In this document: positions 4,812 to 12,695 of the stretch, piece by piece
Numbering within the stretch: position 1 is the first letter of the stretch
Layout: every line of letters begins with the position of its first letter
NCBI GenBank assembly: GCA_003559065.1
Contig: PWMZ01000001.1
Coordinates: 1-18,274, forward strand
Origin: Candidatus Nealsoniibacteriota bacterium
GTDB taxonomy: Bacteria; Patescibacteriota; Minisyncoccia; Minisyncoccales; GWA2-38-27
DNA length: 18,274 nt
Direction: 5' to 3'
Program-made: the position numbers and the translations under genes
Notes under the pieces: generated by a model
What the model was told of the DNA's origin: nothing
Databases searched by the model: none
What the model saw: the letters and a program-made list of their open reading frames with translations, nothing else

Positions 4812-5667
4812 ATTTTTTCATACCCCTTAAAGCCAATCCAATGGCGACGGAATAATTCAAAGACTGTTCAAAATCAATCTCAGGTATTTTTTTCATTCTA
4901 TCGGCAAAAACGTTAGCCCAGGGGTCAGAATTTTGGACTGAACAACCCAAAGAAATCAATTTTTCTTTTAAAAAGGTGCCTCTGTTTAAAATAATCTTAG
5001 GCTTTTTGCTTTGACAATAAACAAAACATTTTTTAATTTCTTTTAATAAAAACTTTTCTTCTAAGGTAGAAGTAAATCTGATTGTTCCTTGTGAGTAGAT
5101 TAAAATAACAATTTTTTCTTCTTTAGCATCAACAATTAAATAATCTCCATTATTTTTAATTAAAGCTCTGGCAATGGCTTGAGATTCTGTTTCTAGGGCT
5201 TTTGGTCTTAACCCTGTTTTTTTTAAACAAGATAAATAGGGCAAAACAATATCTTTTGGATAGGCGGCTACTAAAACCTCTTTTGGAGAAATAACCTCAA
5301 AATCCATACAAGATTCTTCTTTTTTCAAAGGAATGTAATTTTCTGCCTCATAAAAAACAGCTTTAGTTAAATACTCTTTTTCTACCTGCGGCAAAGTAAT
5401 CGTTTGAAGAAAAGCCCTTTCTTCTTCTAAAGAAACTACGGCATAATTAGTTTTTAGAGGGTTTCCTTCAATATTTTTCAAAAGTTTTTCTAGGCTAAAT
5501 AAGAAATTTTTTTCATTTCTTAGCTCTCCATTTTTTATGGTGCCTGGTTCTAGTCTTTCTTCTCCCCAAGAAACTAGCCCCTTCCTTCTCAGCTTAATAA
5601 TTCTTAAATGAGATCCTGATATTTCTAAGCCGAAAGCTTCTGGTTTTAAAGTTAAATAATCTAACAT
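4804..5667 (-). CDS. pilM: Actin-like ATPase PilM of the type IV pilus
   Basis: PilM is a cytoplasmic FtsA/actin-fold protein that binds PilN and couples the motor to the membrane complex. The 287-residue product opens with FGLEISGSHLRIIKLRRKG (phosphate-1-like loop). It continues with YAVVSLEEERAFLQTITLP, the conserved KAVFYEAENYIPLKKEE block, and ETESQAIARAL, all typical of PilM. The frame stays open upstream to 5718, but the start is set at ATG 5667. The longer start would place 17 atypical residues (KNKIKCYNSC) before the conserved N-terminus, and would overlap a TATAAT box at 5674-5679. The gene follows the PilX-like gene by 17 bases and has its own promoter there. Confidence 0.92.
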   Translation of the reverse strand: MLDYLTLKPEAFGLEISGSHLRIIKLRRKGLVSWGEERLEPGTIKNGELRNEKNFLFSLEKLLKNIEGNPLKTNYAVVSLEEERAFLQTITLPQVEKEYLTKAVFYEAENYIPLKKEESCMDFEVISPKEVLVAAYPKDIVLPYLSCLKKTGLRPKALETESQAIARALIKNNGDYLIVDAKEEKIVILIYSQGTIRFTSTLEEKFLLKEIKKCFVYCQSKKPKIILNRGTFLKEKLISLGCSVQNSDPWANVFADRMKKIPEIDFEQSLNYSVAIGLALRGMKKYD

Positions 5668-5673
5668 GCAACT

Positions 5674-5703
5674 ATTATAACATTTTATTTTATTTTTTCC
5701 CAA
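5674..5703 (-). promoter_or_regulatory. Internal promoter immediately before pilM
   Basis: On the minus strand, an extended -10 TGTTATAAT (TATAAT = complement of 5674-5679) follows an 18-bp spacer from a weak TTGGGA -35 (complement of 5698-5703). Predicted initiation falls on or next to the pilM ATG at 5667, so the transcript would be leaderless. The -35 lies inside the last codons of the upstream prepilin-like gene. Confidence 0.5.
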
Positions 5704-6896
5704 CTTAAAACCGACCATCCTCCACCAGCTCCCGAAGAGAAAAAAAGATTTTCTAATCCTATTTCATAAGATATTTCGGCATTTTGTTCTAAAATAATTT
5801 TATAAGCGGTTACTTCTCTTGCTATTATTCTTTGTTTCAATAAAATCGTTCCATAAGGAGCATAAAAAATCCCACCGTCTGAAGTATTGTCAATTTGAAT
5901 GGCTTTTTCCAAAGACTTATTAAGAGAAAGGAGCATTAAATAGCTTGATTGTTGTCCCGACCCTCTCAAAATACCACCCGGCCTTATTTGGCTCTCCCCT
6001 TCAACAATTATGACCCCACTTAAATCTTGATAATAATCTTGATCCAACTCTAAAACAGAATTATTTCTTACTAATAAATCTCCAGAAACCAAAACAGTTC
6101 CTTCCATTCTCAAGGTTGAGTTATTGCTTAATTCTAAGTCTCCCTTGATATGGGCTGGACCAAAAGATTCGATACCTTCAACCAGATAGTCCCGATCAAT
6201 AACTTCTCCCGCCTTAGCTTCTTTTACCCATCTTTCAATTATTTCTTCTGAAATAGGAAAATCTTTAGGTTCTATTCCTTCTATTTGTTCAATGTTTCCT
6301 TCCACCTGACAAGATTGCTGATCAACAAAAAATAAATTACCGATAATTTCAGCGTTTAAACAATTATAGGCCATAGCATCTTGACCAATATTAATATTGT
6401 CAATGGTTTTTGCTATTACACTATCGGTAACATCAACACTTCCTGTTTTCGCTATAATATCTCCATTAGAAAAAACATTTCCTTCGATAATACTATTGTT
6501 ACCCATACTAATTCCTCCTTCTCCTGCTTGGGCACCATAATGAAAAGAGATATTTTCTGAATCAATTTGGTATCTAACTCTTATTCTTTGAGTAGTATCT
6601 AAAAACTCTCCTTTAGAAATAATATTTAAAACTCCTCCAATATTTTCAGAAATATCAACTTCAACAATTCCTTTCTCCGTTTCAAAGGCATAGGAAAAAT
6701 CACTCAAAGAAGGATTATTTTTAATTCTTAATAAAGCATCTTCAATTCCTGATTCGGCTAAATAATAGGCTTGAAAAGAATTATGAAGGTTATTTAAAAA
6801 CCCTAATTTTTGTCTAAACAAAAAAACAGAAAACAAAGTAAAGATAATGACGAAAACTATTATAACTATAAATATGGCGGCAAATCCTTTTTTCAT
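5685..6896 (-). CDS. PilX/GspK-like minor pilin with long extracellular domain
   Basis: The 403-residue protein starts MKKGFAAIFIVIIVFVIIFTLF. This is a prepilin-like leader (cleavage after Gly4) and hydrophobic helix without the usual Glu at mature position 5. The motif QAYYLAESGIEDALLRIKN is the signature of PilX N-terminal minor pilins. From about residue 120 the chain is a series of short hydrophobic repeats (INIGQDAM, AEIIGNLFF, AHIKGDLELS, LRMEGTVLVSGDLLV), suggesting a beta-helix or bactofilin-like stack exposed outside the cell. It overlaps the preceding prepilin by four bases. Lack of Glu5 and large size are the features of GspK, which caps the pilus tip; that role is inferred here. 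Confidence 0.78.
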   Translation of the reverse strand: MKKGFAAIFIVIIVFVIIFTLFSVFLFRQKLGFLNNLHNSFQAYYLAESGIEDALLRIKNNPSLSDFSYAFETEKGIVEVDISENIGGVLNIISKGEFLDTTQRIRVRYQIDSENISFHYGAQAGEGGISMGNNSIIEGNVFSNGDIIAKTGSVDVTDSVIAKTIDNINIGQDAMAYNCLNAEIIGNLFFVDQQSCQVEGNIEQIEGIEPKDFPISEEIIERWVKEAKAGEVIDRDYLVEGIESFGPAHIKGDLELSNNSTLRMEGTVLVSGDLLVRNNSVLELDQDYYQDLSGVIIVEGESQIRPGGILRGSGQQSSYLMLLSLNKSLEKAIQIDNTSDGGIFYAPYGTILLKQRIIAREVTAYKIILEQNAEISYEIGLENLFFSSGAGGGWSVLSWEKIK

Positions 6897-7306
6897 CGTA
6901 AAAAAATAGTGGTGGTTAACTCATTTAATTCAATTATTACCCCTTCTTTTTCAATAAGCTGGAATTTTAAATAATCAATATTGGAGTTTAAAACAATTGG
7001 TTCTTTAAGTTCCTCTTTAAAACAAAGCATTTCCTGGCAAAAATAAAAGTCAATATAAGAGTCATTTATATCTAAAGAAAGTTGAGATTCCGAGGTTGTC
7101 GGATAATAGATACTATCTGAAAGCCTAATTTTTTCGACTATAAAATTTAAACTAGCATTGCTATTTAGTAATCTGTCTGTTCTTTCTCTTGCTTGCAAAT
7201 TATAATTAAAAATCCAGACTAAAAAAGAGACTGTTAAAACCAAGATTAAAGAAAAAACAAATATATATATTAAAGCTTCTATTAGGGTAAAAGATTTATT
7301 GTTCAT
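6893..7306 (-). CDS. Minor prepilin (GspJ/PilW-like position)
   Basis: The 137-residue protein starts MNNKSFTLIEALIYIFVFSLIL. The type IV prepilin motif FTLIEA with Glu5 follows a short leader ending in Ser at -1, an unusual but tolerated substitute for Gly. A single hydrophobic helix (residues 6-32) leads to a small pilin domain with one cysteine pair (FYFCQEMLCF) that could form a disulfide. It overlaps both neighbours (4 and 11 bases). Third in a run of four prepilin-like genes, it corresponds to the gspJ position, but the domain is too short and divergent to name by motif alone. Confidence 0.82.
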   Translation of the reverse strand: MNNKSFTLIEALIYIFVFSLILVLTVSFLVWIFNYNLQARERTDRLLNSNASLNFIVEKIRLSDSIYYPTTSESQLSLDINDSYIDFYFCQEMLCFKEELKEPIVLNSNIDYLKFQLIEKEGVIIELNELTTTIFLR

Positions 7307-7670
7307 ACCAGTTAGTTAAGTAATTTATTAATTCTATTTGATGATTATCAAAAGAAACCATAACAACTACTTTTTTAGTTTCTTCATCTAAAAACCCTTC
7401 CAAAGCAATATTATTGTTTCCGTCTCTGTAAACCTCTTCAAAGATAATAGATCTCGAAAAACCGTTTATTTCTTCCTCTTTCTCCTGTCTAAAGTACCTG
7501 GCTATTTCTTGCCCCTCTTGGGCCAAATAATTTGCTTGAATAAGTCTTTGATAAAAAATAATTTGCTTGATGCTTAAAAAAATAAAAGAAAAGCTCATGG
7601 TAATTAAAATAACTAAAATTGATAAACTAACTAAAATTTCTAAAGTGGAAAAAGCTTTTTTTATTCCCAT
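7296..7670 (-). CDS. Minor prepilin (GspI/PilV-like position)
   Basis: This 124-residue prepilin starts MGIKKAFSTLEILVSLSILVILI, with Ala instead of Gly before the cleavage site and Glu5 in STLEI. The hydrophobic helix is followed by a second conserved stretch, QRLIQANYLAQEGQEIARYFRQ, the 'A--LAQEG-E' pattern found in PilV/GspI-type minor pilins of this kind of cluster. The remaining domain is short (about 65 residues). It overlaps its neighbours by 10 and 11 bases and is surely co-translated with them. Confidence 0.83.
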   Translation of the reverse strand: MGIKKAFSTLEILVSLSILVILITMSFSFIFLSIKQIIFYQRLIQANYLAQEGQEIARYFRQEKEEEINGFSRSIIFEEVYRDGNNNIALEGFLDEETKKVVVMVSFDNHQIELINYLTNWYEQ

Positions 7671-8374
7671 TTTATTTTTTCAACAAATAAAGATTGATAA
7701 TTGGTTTCTCCTTCTTGAGAATATTCAATAATATAATTTTGGTCTCCTTCCAAAAAAATTGTTAAAGGATCTTGGTGAATTCTTCTGTCTCTTTTGATAA
7801 AAAAAACGGTATTAGGATTATTAAATTTTAAAGTTTCTATTAGCAAATCTTCGTGTTTCAAAGAAATATTATCATTTTTAAAATAATCTTTTATTAAAAA
7901 CTCTTCGTCGTTTAAAATAATCTTTTCATTATCGTCAATAATTCTGTCGTAATAAACAAGTACCCTTCGAGAATCTATATTTTCTCTTGCTGTTCCATCT
8001 TTTTCGGTAAAGGAAATCAAGCCAAATTTATTAATATAAACATCTAAAATTTCTCCCGGCTCAGTAAACCCGGTAATTTTTTCGAAAATAAACTCTCCTT
8101 CTTGGTTAGAATTAATATGATATTCCTCATCAAAATTAATATTTCTTTCTTCATATGATTCTCCTTTAAATAAAACGACTTTTTTTTCGGTTACTTTAAC
8201 TCCCCAGGAACTGTCTTGAAAACCCGCCAAAGAATTTATTCTTGCTTCATTCAAAAGTTGAAAAACAATATCCTTGCTTTCTTTTTTTTCGGGAAAAGAA
8301 AAGGCAATTGTCAACATAATCAAAAAAATAGCTATAACAATTAAAATTTCCAATAAAGTAAAACCTTTTTTCAT
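7661..8374 (-). CDS. Minor prepilin (GspH-like)
   Basis: The 237-residue protein starts MKKGFTLLEILIVIAIFLIML, a textbook class III leader (MKKG cut before FTLLE) with Glu5. Residues 40-60 resemble the GspH/FimT start (DIVFQLLNEARINSLAGFQDSSWGVKV), followed by a beta-rich domain with alternating short strands. Pilin cleavage and N-methylation would need a PilD peptidase, which is not encoded in the window. The gene overlaps pilC and the next prepilin by 4 and 10 bases. It is the first of four prepilin-like genes. Confidence 0.87.
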   Translation of the reverse strand: MKKGFTLLEILIVIAIFLIMLTIAFSFPEKKESKDIVFQLLNEARINSLAGFQDSSWGVKVTEKKVVLFKGESYEERNINFDEEYHINSNQEGEFIFEKITGFTEPGEILDVYINKFGLISFTEKDGTARENIDSRRVLVYYDRIIDDNEKIILNDEEFLIKDYFKNDNISLKHEDLLIETLKFNNPNTVFFIKRDRRIHQDPLTIFLEGDQNYIIEYSQEGETNYQSLFVEKIKWE

Positions 8375-9585
8375 ATTGCTCCGAGCATAGAGTATATTGG
8401 TTGAATAATGGAAACGGCAAAAAAAGCAACAGCTGCTCCAATTATTAACATTAAAACCGGCTCTATTAAAGTAGACATGTTTTTAGTTATATTAGCCGAT
8501 TCTTCTTCATAAAATTCAGCTAATTTTCTTAACAAGGAGACGGTTTCTCCCGTTTCTTCTCCTACTTGAATCATTTGAACTACCAAAATAGGGAAAATGT
8601 CATCATTTCTATCTAAAGATTCGGCTAATTTTGTTCCTTTTTGGATTTCTTTTTTACTTTTTTGGATTGCTTCTTTGTAAAAAACGTTGTTAATGGATAA
8701 AGAAACTAGATCTAAGGCTTTCACCATAGAAACTCCGCTAGCAATTAAGGAACTTAACGTTCGACAAAAATAAGCCAAATTAATTTTTTTTATTAAACCT
8801 GAAATGATAGGGGTCTTTAATAGAAGTTTATCTTTGACACTTTTTCCTTTCTTCGTTTTAAAAACAGCTCTTAATGTTAAAACAAAAACAACTAAGAAAA
8901 GAAAAAAAAGATACCAATAATTAGCAAAAAACACGCCAACGGCGATAATAATTCTAGTAGTTAGAGGCAAATCTACCTCTAACTGCTCAAAGGTATCGGC
9001 AATCATGGGGATAACCATAATCATCATTAAACTTCCAATCCCTAGCATAGCAGAAACTATAATAATAGGATAAATTAAGGCTCCTTTTATCTTGTTTTTT
9101 AGATCATATTCTTTTTCCATTTGTTCAGTCAAAACAGCTAAAGAATCTACCATTGACCCGCTTTCTTCGCCGGCTAAAATCATATTAGAAAAAAGGCTCG
9201 GAAAAACAGAGGGATGTTTTTTTAAAGCAAAGGAAAGTTTTTCTCCTTTAACAATACTATTTTTAAGGTCTTGAATTATTTTCTTAAACTTTTGCGATTC
9301 AGCTTGGCTAGTTAAAATATCCAAAGCTTTAGGAATGGGAACTCCGGCTGAAACCATCACCTGAAGATTTCTAGTAAACATTATCTTATCAACCAAAGAA
9401 ATTCTTTTAAAATAGGAGGCAATCTTAACTTTTTTCTTCAAAGCTTTCTCTTCCGGTTCTGCCCAAATCAAAAACCTCCCCTGTTCTTTAAGGGTTTTAG
9501 CTAAAGCTCTCTCGTCAGCGACCTCTAAGGTTCCTGCTTCTGTCTTTCCTTTATCATTTTTTGCTTTATAGAAAAAACGTGGCAT
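8371..9585 (-). CDS. pilC: Type IV pilus inner-membrane platform protein PilC
   Basis: This 404-residue polytopic membrane protein has two T2SS-F domains, about residues 65-190 and 270-390. Each has the motifs of the family: FTRNLQVMVSAGVPIPKALDIL with FSNMILAGEESGSM in the first, and FCRTLSSLIASGVSMVKALDLV with MIQVGEETGETV in the second. The N-terminus PRFFYKAKNDKGKTEAGTLEA-type beta domain is also typical. Hydrophobic segments near 170-200, 210-240 and 375-400 cross the membrane. PilC sits in the centre of the PilB hexamer and is thought to be turned by it to assemble pilin. Length is normal. Start shares one base with the pilB stop, with a weak GGA before the ATG. Confidence 0.95.
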   Translation of the reverse strand: MPRFFYKAKNDKGKTEAGTLEVADERALAKTLKEQGRFLIWAEPEEKALKKKVKIASYFKRISLVDKIMFTRNLQVMVSAGVPIPKALDILTSQAESQKFKKIIQDLKNSIVKGEKLSFALKKHPSVFPSLFSNMILAGEESGSMVDSLAVLTEQMEKEYDLKNKIKGALIYPIIIVSAMLGIGSLMMIMVIPMIADTFEQLEVDLPLTTRIIIAVGVFFANYWYLFFLFLVVFVLTLRAVFKTKKGKSVKDKLLLKTPIISGLIKKINLAYFCRTLSSLIASGVSMVKALDLVSLSINNVFYKEAIQKSKKEIQKGTKLAESLDRNDDIFPILVVQMIQVGEETGETVSLLRKLAEFYEEESANITKNMSTLIEPVLMLIIGAAVAFFAVSIIQPIYSMLGAI

Positions 9586-11321
9586 TATTCCGTAATAACT
9601 CTTAAAATTTCTTCGATAGTGGTTAACCCTTGGGCGGCCTTTAAGAACCCATCTTCTATCATTGTTCTCATTCCTTCCTTTTCCGCTCTATCTTGGATAA
9701 CTTTTTCCGAGGCATTCTGGACAATTAACTCTTTCATGGATTCGGTAATATTTAAAACTTCAAAAATACCTATTCTTCCTTTATAGCCATCTTCACTTTC
9801 TCGGGAAGCTTCCGGCTTGAAAAAAGTTGCGTCCTTCAATGATTGGTTTTCTTTAAGTATTCTTTCTTTCTGCAGCATCTGAGTAATTTTCTCTAGGTCA
9901 CAATAATTACTTAAATTTTCAATTTCATCTTCACTTAACTTATATTCTTTAGTACCAGAAAGTTTCCTTACTAGTCTTTGGGCAATTATTACTTTCAAAG
10001 TAGAAGCCGCTAAGAAAGGTTCTACTTTCATATCTGCTAAACGGGAAAGACTACCAGCCGCGCTAGTAGTGTGCAGAGTAGACAAGACTAAATGACCGGT
10101 TAAAGCGGCATTAATGCCCAAAGAGGCGGTTTCTTCATCTCTAATCTCTCCTATCATAATAATATCAGGGTCTTGCCTCACTAAGGCTCTCAGCCCATTG
10201 GCAAAAGTAAAGCCTATTTTGCTGTTTACTTGAGTTTGGTTTATCCTTGGAACTTGATATTCGATTGGGTCTTCAATAGTAGAAATATTAACTTCAAAGG
10301 TATTCAACATTTCTAATATTGTGTACAAAGTCGTCGTTTTCCCAGAACCGGTGGGGCCGGTAACTAAAACCATACCGCTGGACTTTTTAATACTGTGTTG
10401 AACTGTTTCCAGAGCATTTGCTCTTAATCCTAAGTCCTCTAGCCCTAAACTCTCTGTCTCTTCGGCTAAAAGTCTCATAACAATTTTTTCGCCATCGAAA
10501 ACAGGTAAAACAGAAACTCTAATAGCATATTTAGTCGACTCTAAATCAACCTTGAATCGACCGTCCTGAGGAAGGCGATGTTCATCAAGTTTTAAATCGG
10601 CTAAAATTTTAATCCTGGCAACAATCCCATCTTTAACTTTTTTGGGCAAAACCATTGCTTGCCTTAAAATACCATCTATTCGGTAACGAACTAATACTTC
10701 TTTTTCTGCTGGTTCAATATGAATATCAGAAGCTTTTTGTAAAATAGCATGTTTGATTAAAGTATCAACAATTCTAACAATCGGCACATCCTCGGCCATC
10801 TTTTTAAGATCTTTTTTGCTTTCTTTTTCTTGAACTACTTTTAAAGATTTAGCGTCTTTTTTAATAATATCTCCGAACTCCGCCTCTAAGCTTTTATGAT
10901 ATTGCAAAAGAGCTGATCTAATAGAGGCCTGGTTAGTTAGTCTTGGAACAATTTTCAGATTAGCTTTCTTTTTAATAAATTCAATTGTTTTTAAGTCCTC
11001 TGGATTTAACATGGCTACTTCCAGAGAATTGTTTTGTTTTCTAAAAGCAATAATATTATGATTTTTAGCAATAGATTCAGGAATAATCTTCAAAACATCT
11101 GAAGAAATTTTCTCTTTTTCTAAGTTAACAAAAGGAATCCCTAAAATATAGGCCTTTAACTTAATAAGCTCTTCTTCTTTAATAAGTCCCCGAGAAAGCA
11201 AAAAATCTTCAAATAACTTTTTTTGTTTTTGGCTTTCTTCCCAAGCTTTTTCTAAATCTTTCTTTTCAATCAGATCTGAATCTTCTAAAAAAGCTTTTAA
11301 TCTTTTTTGCTCAACTATCAT
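9585..11321 (-). CDS. pilB: Type IV pilus assembly ATPase PilB (GspE/PulE family)
   Basis: This 578-residue hexameric motor powers pilus extension. An N-terminal MshEN/T2SSE_N-type domain (residues 1-145) precedes the ATPase core. The Walker A is GPTGSGKT (322-329), the Asp box STIEDPIEYQ (347-356), the Walker B DPDIIMIGEIRDEE (384-397), and the His box GHLVLSTLHTTSA (409-421). The C-terminal ending GYKGRIGIFEVL is conserved. The four cysteines that normally bind zinc between RKL and GYKGR are absent: the chain reads RKLSGTKEYK (452-461) and KPEASRESEDGYKGR (502-516), with only Cys474 nearby. ATP binding and hydrolysis residues are intact. The ATG overlaps the response-regulator stop by one base. 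Confidence 0.97.
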   Translation of the reverse strand: MIVEQKRLKAFLEDSDLIEKKDLEKAWEESQKQKKLFEDFLLSRGLIKEEELIKLKAYILGIPFVNLEKEKISSDVLKIIPESIAKNHNIIAFRKQNNSLEVAMLNPEDLKTIEFIKKKANLKIVPRLTNQASIRSALLQYHKSLEAEFGDIIKKDAKSLKVVQEKESKKDLKKMAEDVPIVRIVDTLIKHAILQKASDIHIEPAEKEVLVRYRIDGILRQAMVLPKKVKDGIVARIKILADLKLDEHRLPQDGRFKVDLESTKYAIRVSVLPVFDGEKIVMRLLAEETESLGLEDLGLRANALETVQHSIKKSSGMVLVTGPTGSGKTTTLYTILEMLNTFEVNISTIEDPIEYQVPRINQTQVNSKIGFTFANGLRALVRQDPDIIMIGEIRDEETASLGINAALTGHLVLSTLHTTSAAGSLSRLADMKVEPFLAASTLKVIIAQRLVRKLSGTKEYKLSEDEIENLSNYCDLEKITQMLQKERILKENQSLKDATFFKPEASRESEDGYKGRIGIFEVLNITESMKELIVQNASEKVIQDRAEKEGMRTMIEDGFLKAAQGLTTIEEILRVITE

Positions 11322-11683
11322 TATAAGTTTTCTTTAATTTTTTCTAGCAATTCTTTTAAAGAATAATCTTTTTTAATTAGGTAAGCAGTGGCCCCTTTTT
11401 CAATTGCTTTTTCTATCCCTTCTGGGTCCTCTAGGTTGGTTAAAATAATAACCGGAATATCTTTTGTTAACTCATCCTCTTTTATTTTTTCTAAAACAGA
11501 AAGGCCTTTCATCTTGGGTAAGATTAAGTCAAGAAAAATCACATTAGGTTTTTCTTCTTTAGCTATCTCTAACCCTTTTAAACCATCGTTAGCAGTTAAA
11601 ACTTGATAGTTTTCCTTTTTTAAAAAATCAACAAATGCTTTTTGTAAAGACAAATCATCTTCAATAAGTAATATTTTTTTCAT
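11321..11683 (-). CDS. Single-domain response regulator (CheY-like receiver)
   Basis: The 120-residue protein is a complete receiver domain and nothing else. The acidic pocket is Asp9/Asp10 (IEDD), the phosphoacceptor Asp52 (VIFLDLILPK), the switch Thr82 (ILTNLED) and Lys104 (YLIKKDY). With no DNA-binding output domain it must act by protein contact, as CheY does. It sits between its likely kinase partner (one-base gap upstream) and pilB (one-base overlap downstream). The parsimonious reading is that it controls pilus assembly or motor activity rather than transcription; PilG/PilH in Pseudomonas are a functional parallel. Confidence 0.92.
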   Translation of the reverse strand: MKKILLIEDDLSLQKAFVDFLKKENYQVLTANDGLKGLEIAKEEKPNVIFLDLILPKMKGLSVLEKIKEDELTKDIPVIILTNLEDPEGIEKAIEKGATAYLIKKDYSLKELLEKIKENL

Positions 11684-11684
11684 G

Positions 11685-12548
11685 TTAAATTGAAAAGTAA
11701 AAAGTAGTTCCTTTCCCTTCTTCTGACTGGAACCAAATTTTACCTTTATGTTTCTCTATTATTTTTTTAACGATATAAAGGCCCAGACCGGAGCCTTTAG
11801 TTTTATTTTTTAAAGTATTGTCTGATCTGAAAAATTTTTCAAAGATATGCTTTTGATCTCTTTCGGGAATTCCTACTCCTTCGTCCTTTATTTCAAATAT
11901 AGCTTGATTATTTTTTTGATAAACTTTAATTTTAATATTTCCTTGAGAGCAATACCTAATAGCGTTATCTATTAAATTTTCTATTACTAGGCGGACTTGA
12001 TTGTAATCGGCTTTAACTCTTACTTCTTTAAAGTCGGTTTTGAAATTTCGAAGAGAAAAATTTTTCAATACCTCTTCTACTAACTCATTTAAAAAAAACT
12101 CTTTTTTTTGTAAAGCAAAATCTTTTTCCTCTATTTTAGTAACCATTAATAGGTCATCGGTTAATTCGGCCATTCTTTTTAAATTTTTATTTAAAACATC
12201 TTCTTTTATATCTAAAGACTCAAGAGACCATCTCAAACTAGTCAAAGGAGACCTTATCTGATGAATTATAATATTGGTTAGTTCAGTTTTCATTCTGGAG
12301 CTTTCTATGGCTTTTTCAAAATTTTGAGTAATAAAAAAAGAGAGAACAAATAAGAAAAGATTTGTCCCTATTGCTATTAAAGCTATAACATAATAGTTTT
12401 GGATATATCTTGTACCCAAAAAATAAACTAAAAGGGAACTTAGGCCAATAACAATACCCATTAAAAGAAAAAGAAACTGGGGGCATTGCCAAAAAGGAAC
12501 CCCTAAATCTTTACAACCTTTAATAATACGTAAATCCTTTTTCTTCAT
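11685..12548 (-). CDS. Membrane sensor histidine kinase
   Basis: The 287-residue kinase has two transmembrane helices (about 24-44 and 52-74) joined by a loop of only about eight residues. There is no HAMP, PAS or extracellular sensor domain, so the signal is probably sensed in or at the membrane. The dimerisation/phosphotransfer region holds His96 in IIHQIRSPLTSLR. The catalytic domain has an N box (VIENLIDNAIRYC, 188-200), a G1 box (DEGVGIP, 222-228), an F box (IFEKFFRSD) and a G2 box (GSGLGLYIVKKI, 252-263), all intact. The start is placed at ATG 12548; an upstream in-frame extension to 12593 would cover the promoter -10 box. With only about two bases between predicted initiation and ATG, the transcript is nearly leaderless. 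First gene of the pilus operon. Confidence 0.92.
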   Translation of the reverse strand: MKKKDLRIIKGCKDLGVPFWQCPQFLFLLMGIVIGLSSLLVYFLGTRYIQNYYVIALIAIGTNLFLFVLSFFITQNFEKAIESSRMKTELTNIIIHQIRSPLTSLRWSLESLDIKEDVLNKNLKRMAELTDDLLMVTKIEEKDFALQKKEFFLNELVEEVLKNFSLRNFKTDFKEVRVKADYNQVRLVIENLIDNAIRYCSQGNIKIKVYQKNNQAIFEIKDEGVGIPERDQKHIFEKFFRSDNTLKNKTKGSGLGLYIVKKIIEKHKGKIWFQSEEGKGTTFYFSI

Positions 12549-12557
12549 ACTTTCGGT

Positions 12558-12586
12558 ATTATAACATTTTTTAAAATATTGACCAA
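12558..12586 (-). promoter_or_regulatory. Promoter of the histidine kinase/pilus operon
   Basis: Read on the minus strand, TTGGTC (complement of 12581-12586), a 17-bp spacer and a perfect extended -10, TGTTATAAT (TATAAT = 12558-12563), lie before the kinase ATG at 12548. Nine bases separate the -10 from the ATG. The same TGTTATAAT sequence precedes pilM. The -35 overlaps that of the divergent tRNA promoter. Confidence 0.65.
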
Positions 12587-12607
12587 GAGTCAAAATTAAG
12601 CTAAGAT
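12579..12607 (+). promoter_or_regulatory. Promoter of the tRNA-Pro/tRNA-Gly pair
   Basis: TTGACC (12579-12584), a 17-bp spacer and TAAGAT (12602-12607) end nine bases before mature tRNA-Pro. Its -35 overlaps the kinase -35 on the other strand because TTGACCAA is read as TTGGTCAA in reverse. An inverted TTGAC/GTCAA pair spans 12579-12594. Confidence 0.65.
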
Positions 12608-12615
12608 AAAGTATT

Positions 12616-12686
12616 CGGGGTATAGTGTAACGGTAGCACGAGTCCTTTGGGAGGATTTAGTCTCGGTTCGAATCCGAGTACCCCGA
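12616..12686 (+). tRNA. tRNA-Pro (anticodon UGG)
   Basis: The acceptor CGGGGUA pairs with UACCCCG, the discriminator is A, and no CCA is encoded. The anticodon stem AGUCC/GGAUU encloses loop UUUGGGA (anticodon UGG). The T arm is CUCGG-UUCGAAU-CCGAG. The C1-G72 start is typical of bacterial tRNA-Pro. It is the first of two tRNAs on the + strand, opposite to the flanking protein genes. Confidence 0.93.
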
Positions 12687-12695
12687 TAAATATAC

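Noticed and set aside
5668..5718. Longer N-terminus of PilM
   Set aside because: The extra 17 residues are atypical and cover the -10 box; the conserved N-terminus begins at 5667.
12549..12593. Longer N-terminus of the histidine kinase
   Set aside because: It would run through the promoter; ATG 12548 fits a short basic N-terminus before the first membrane helix.
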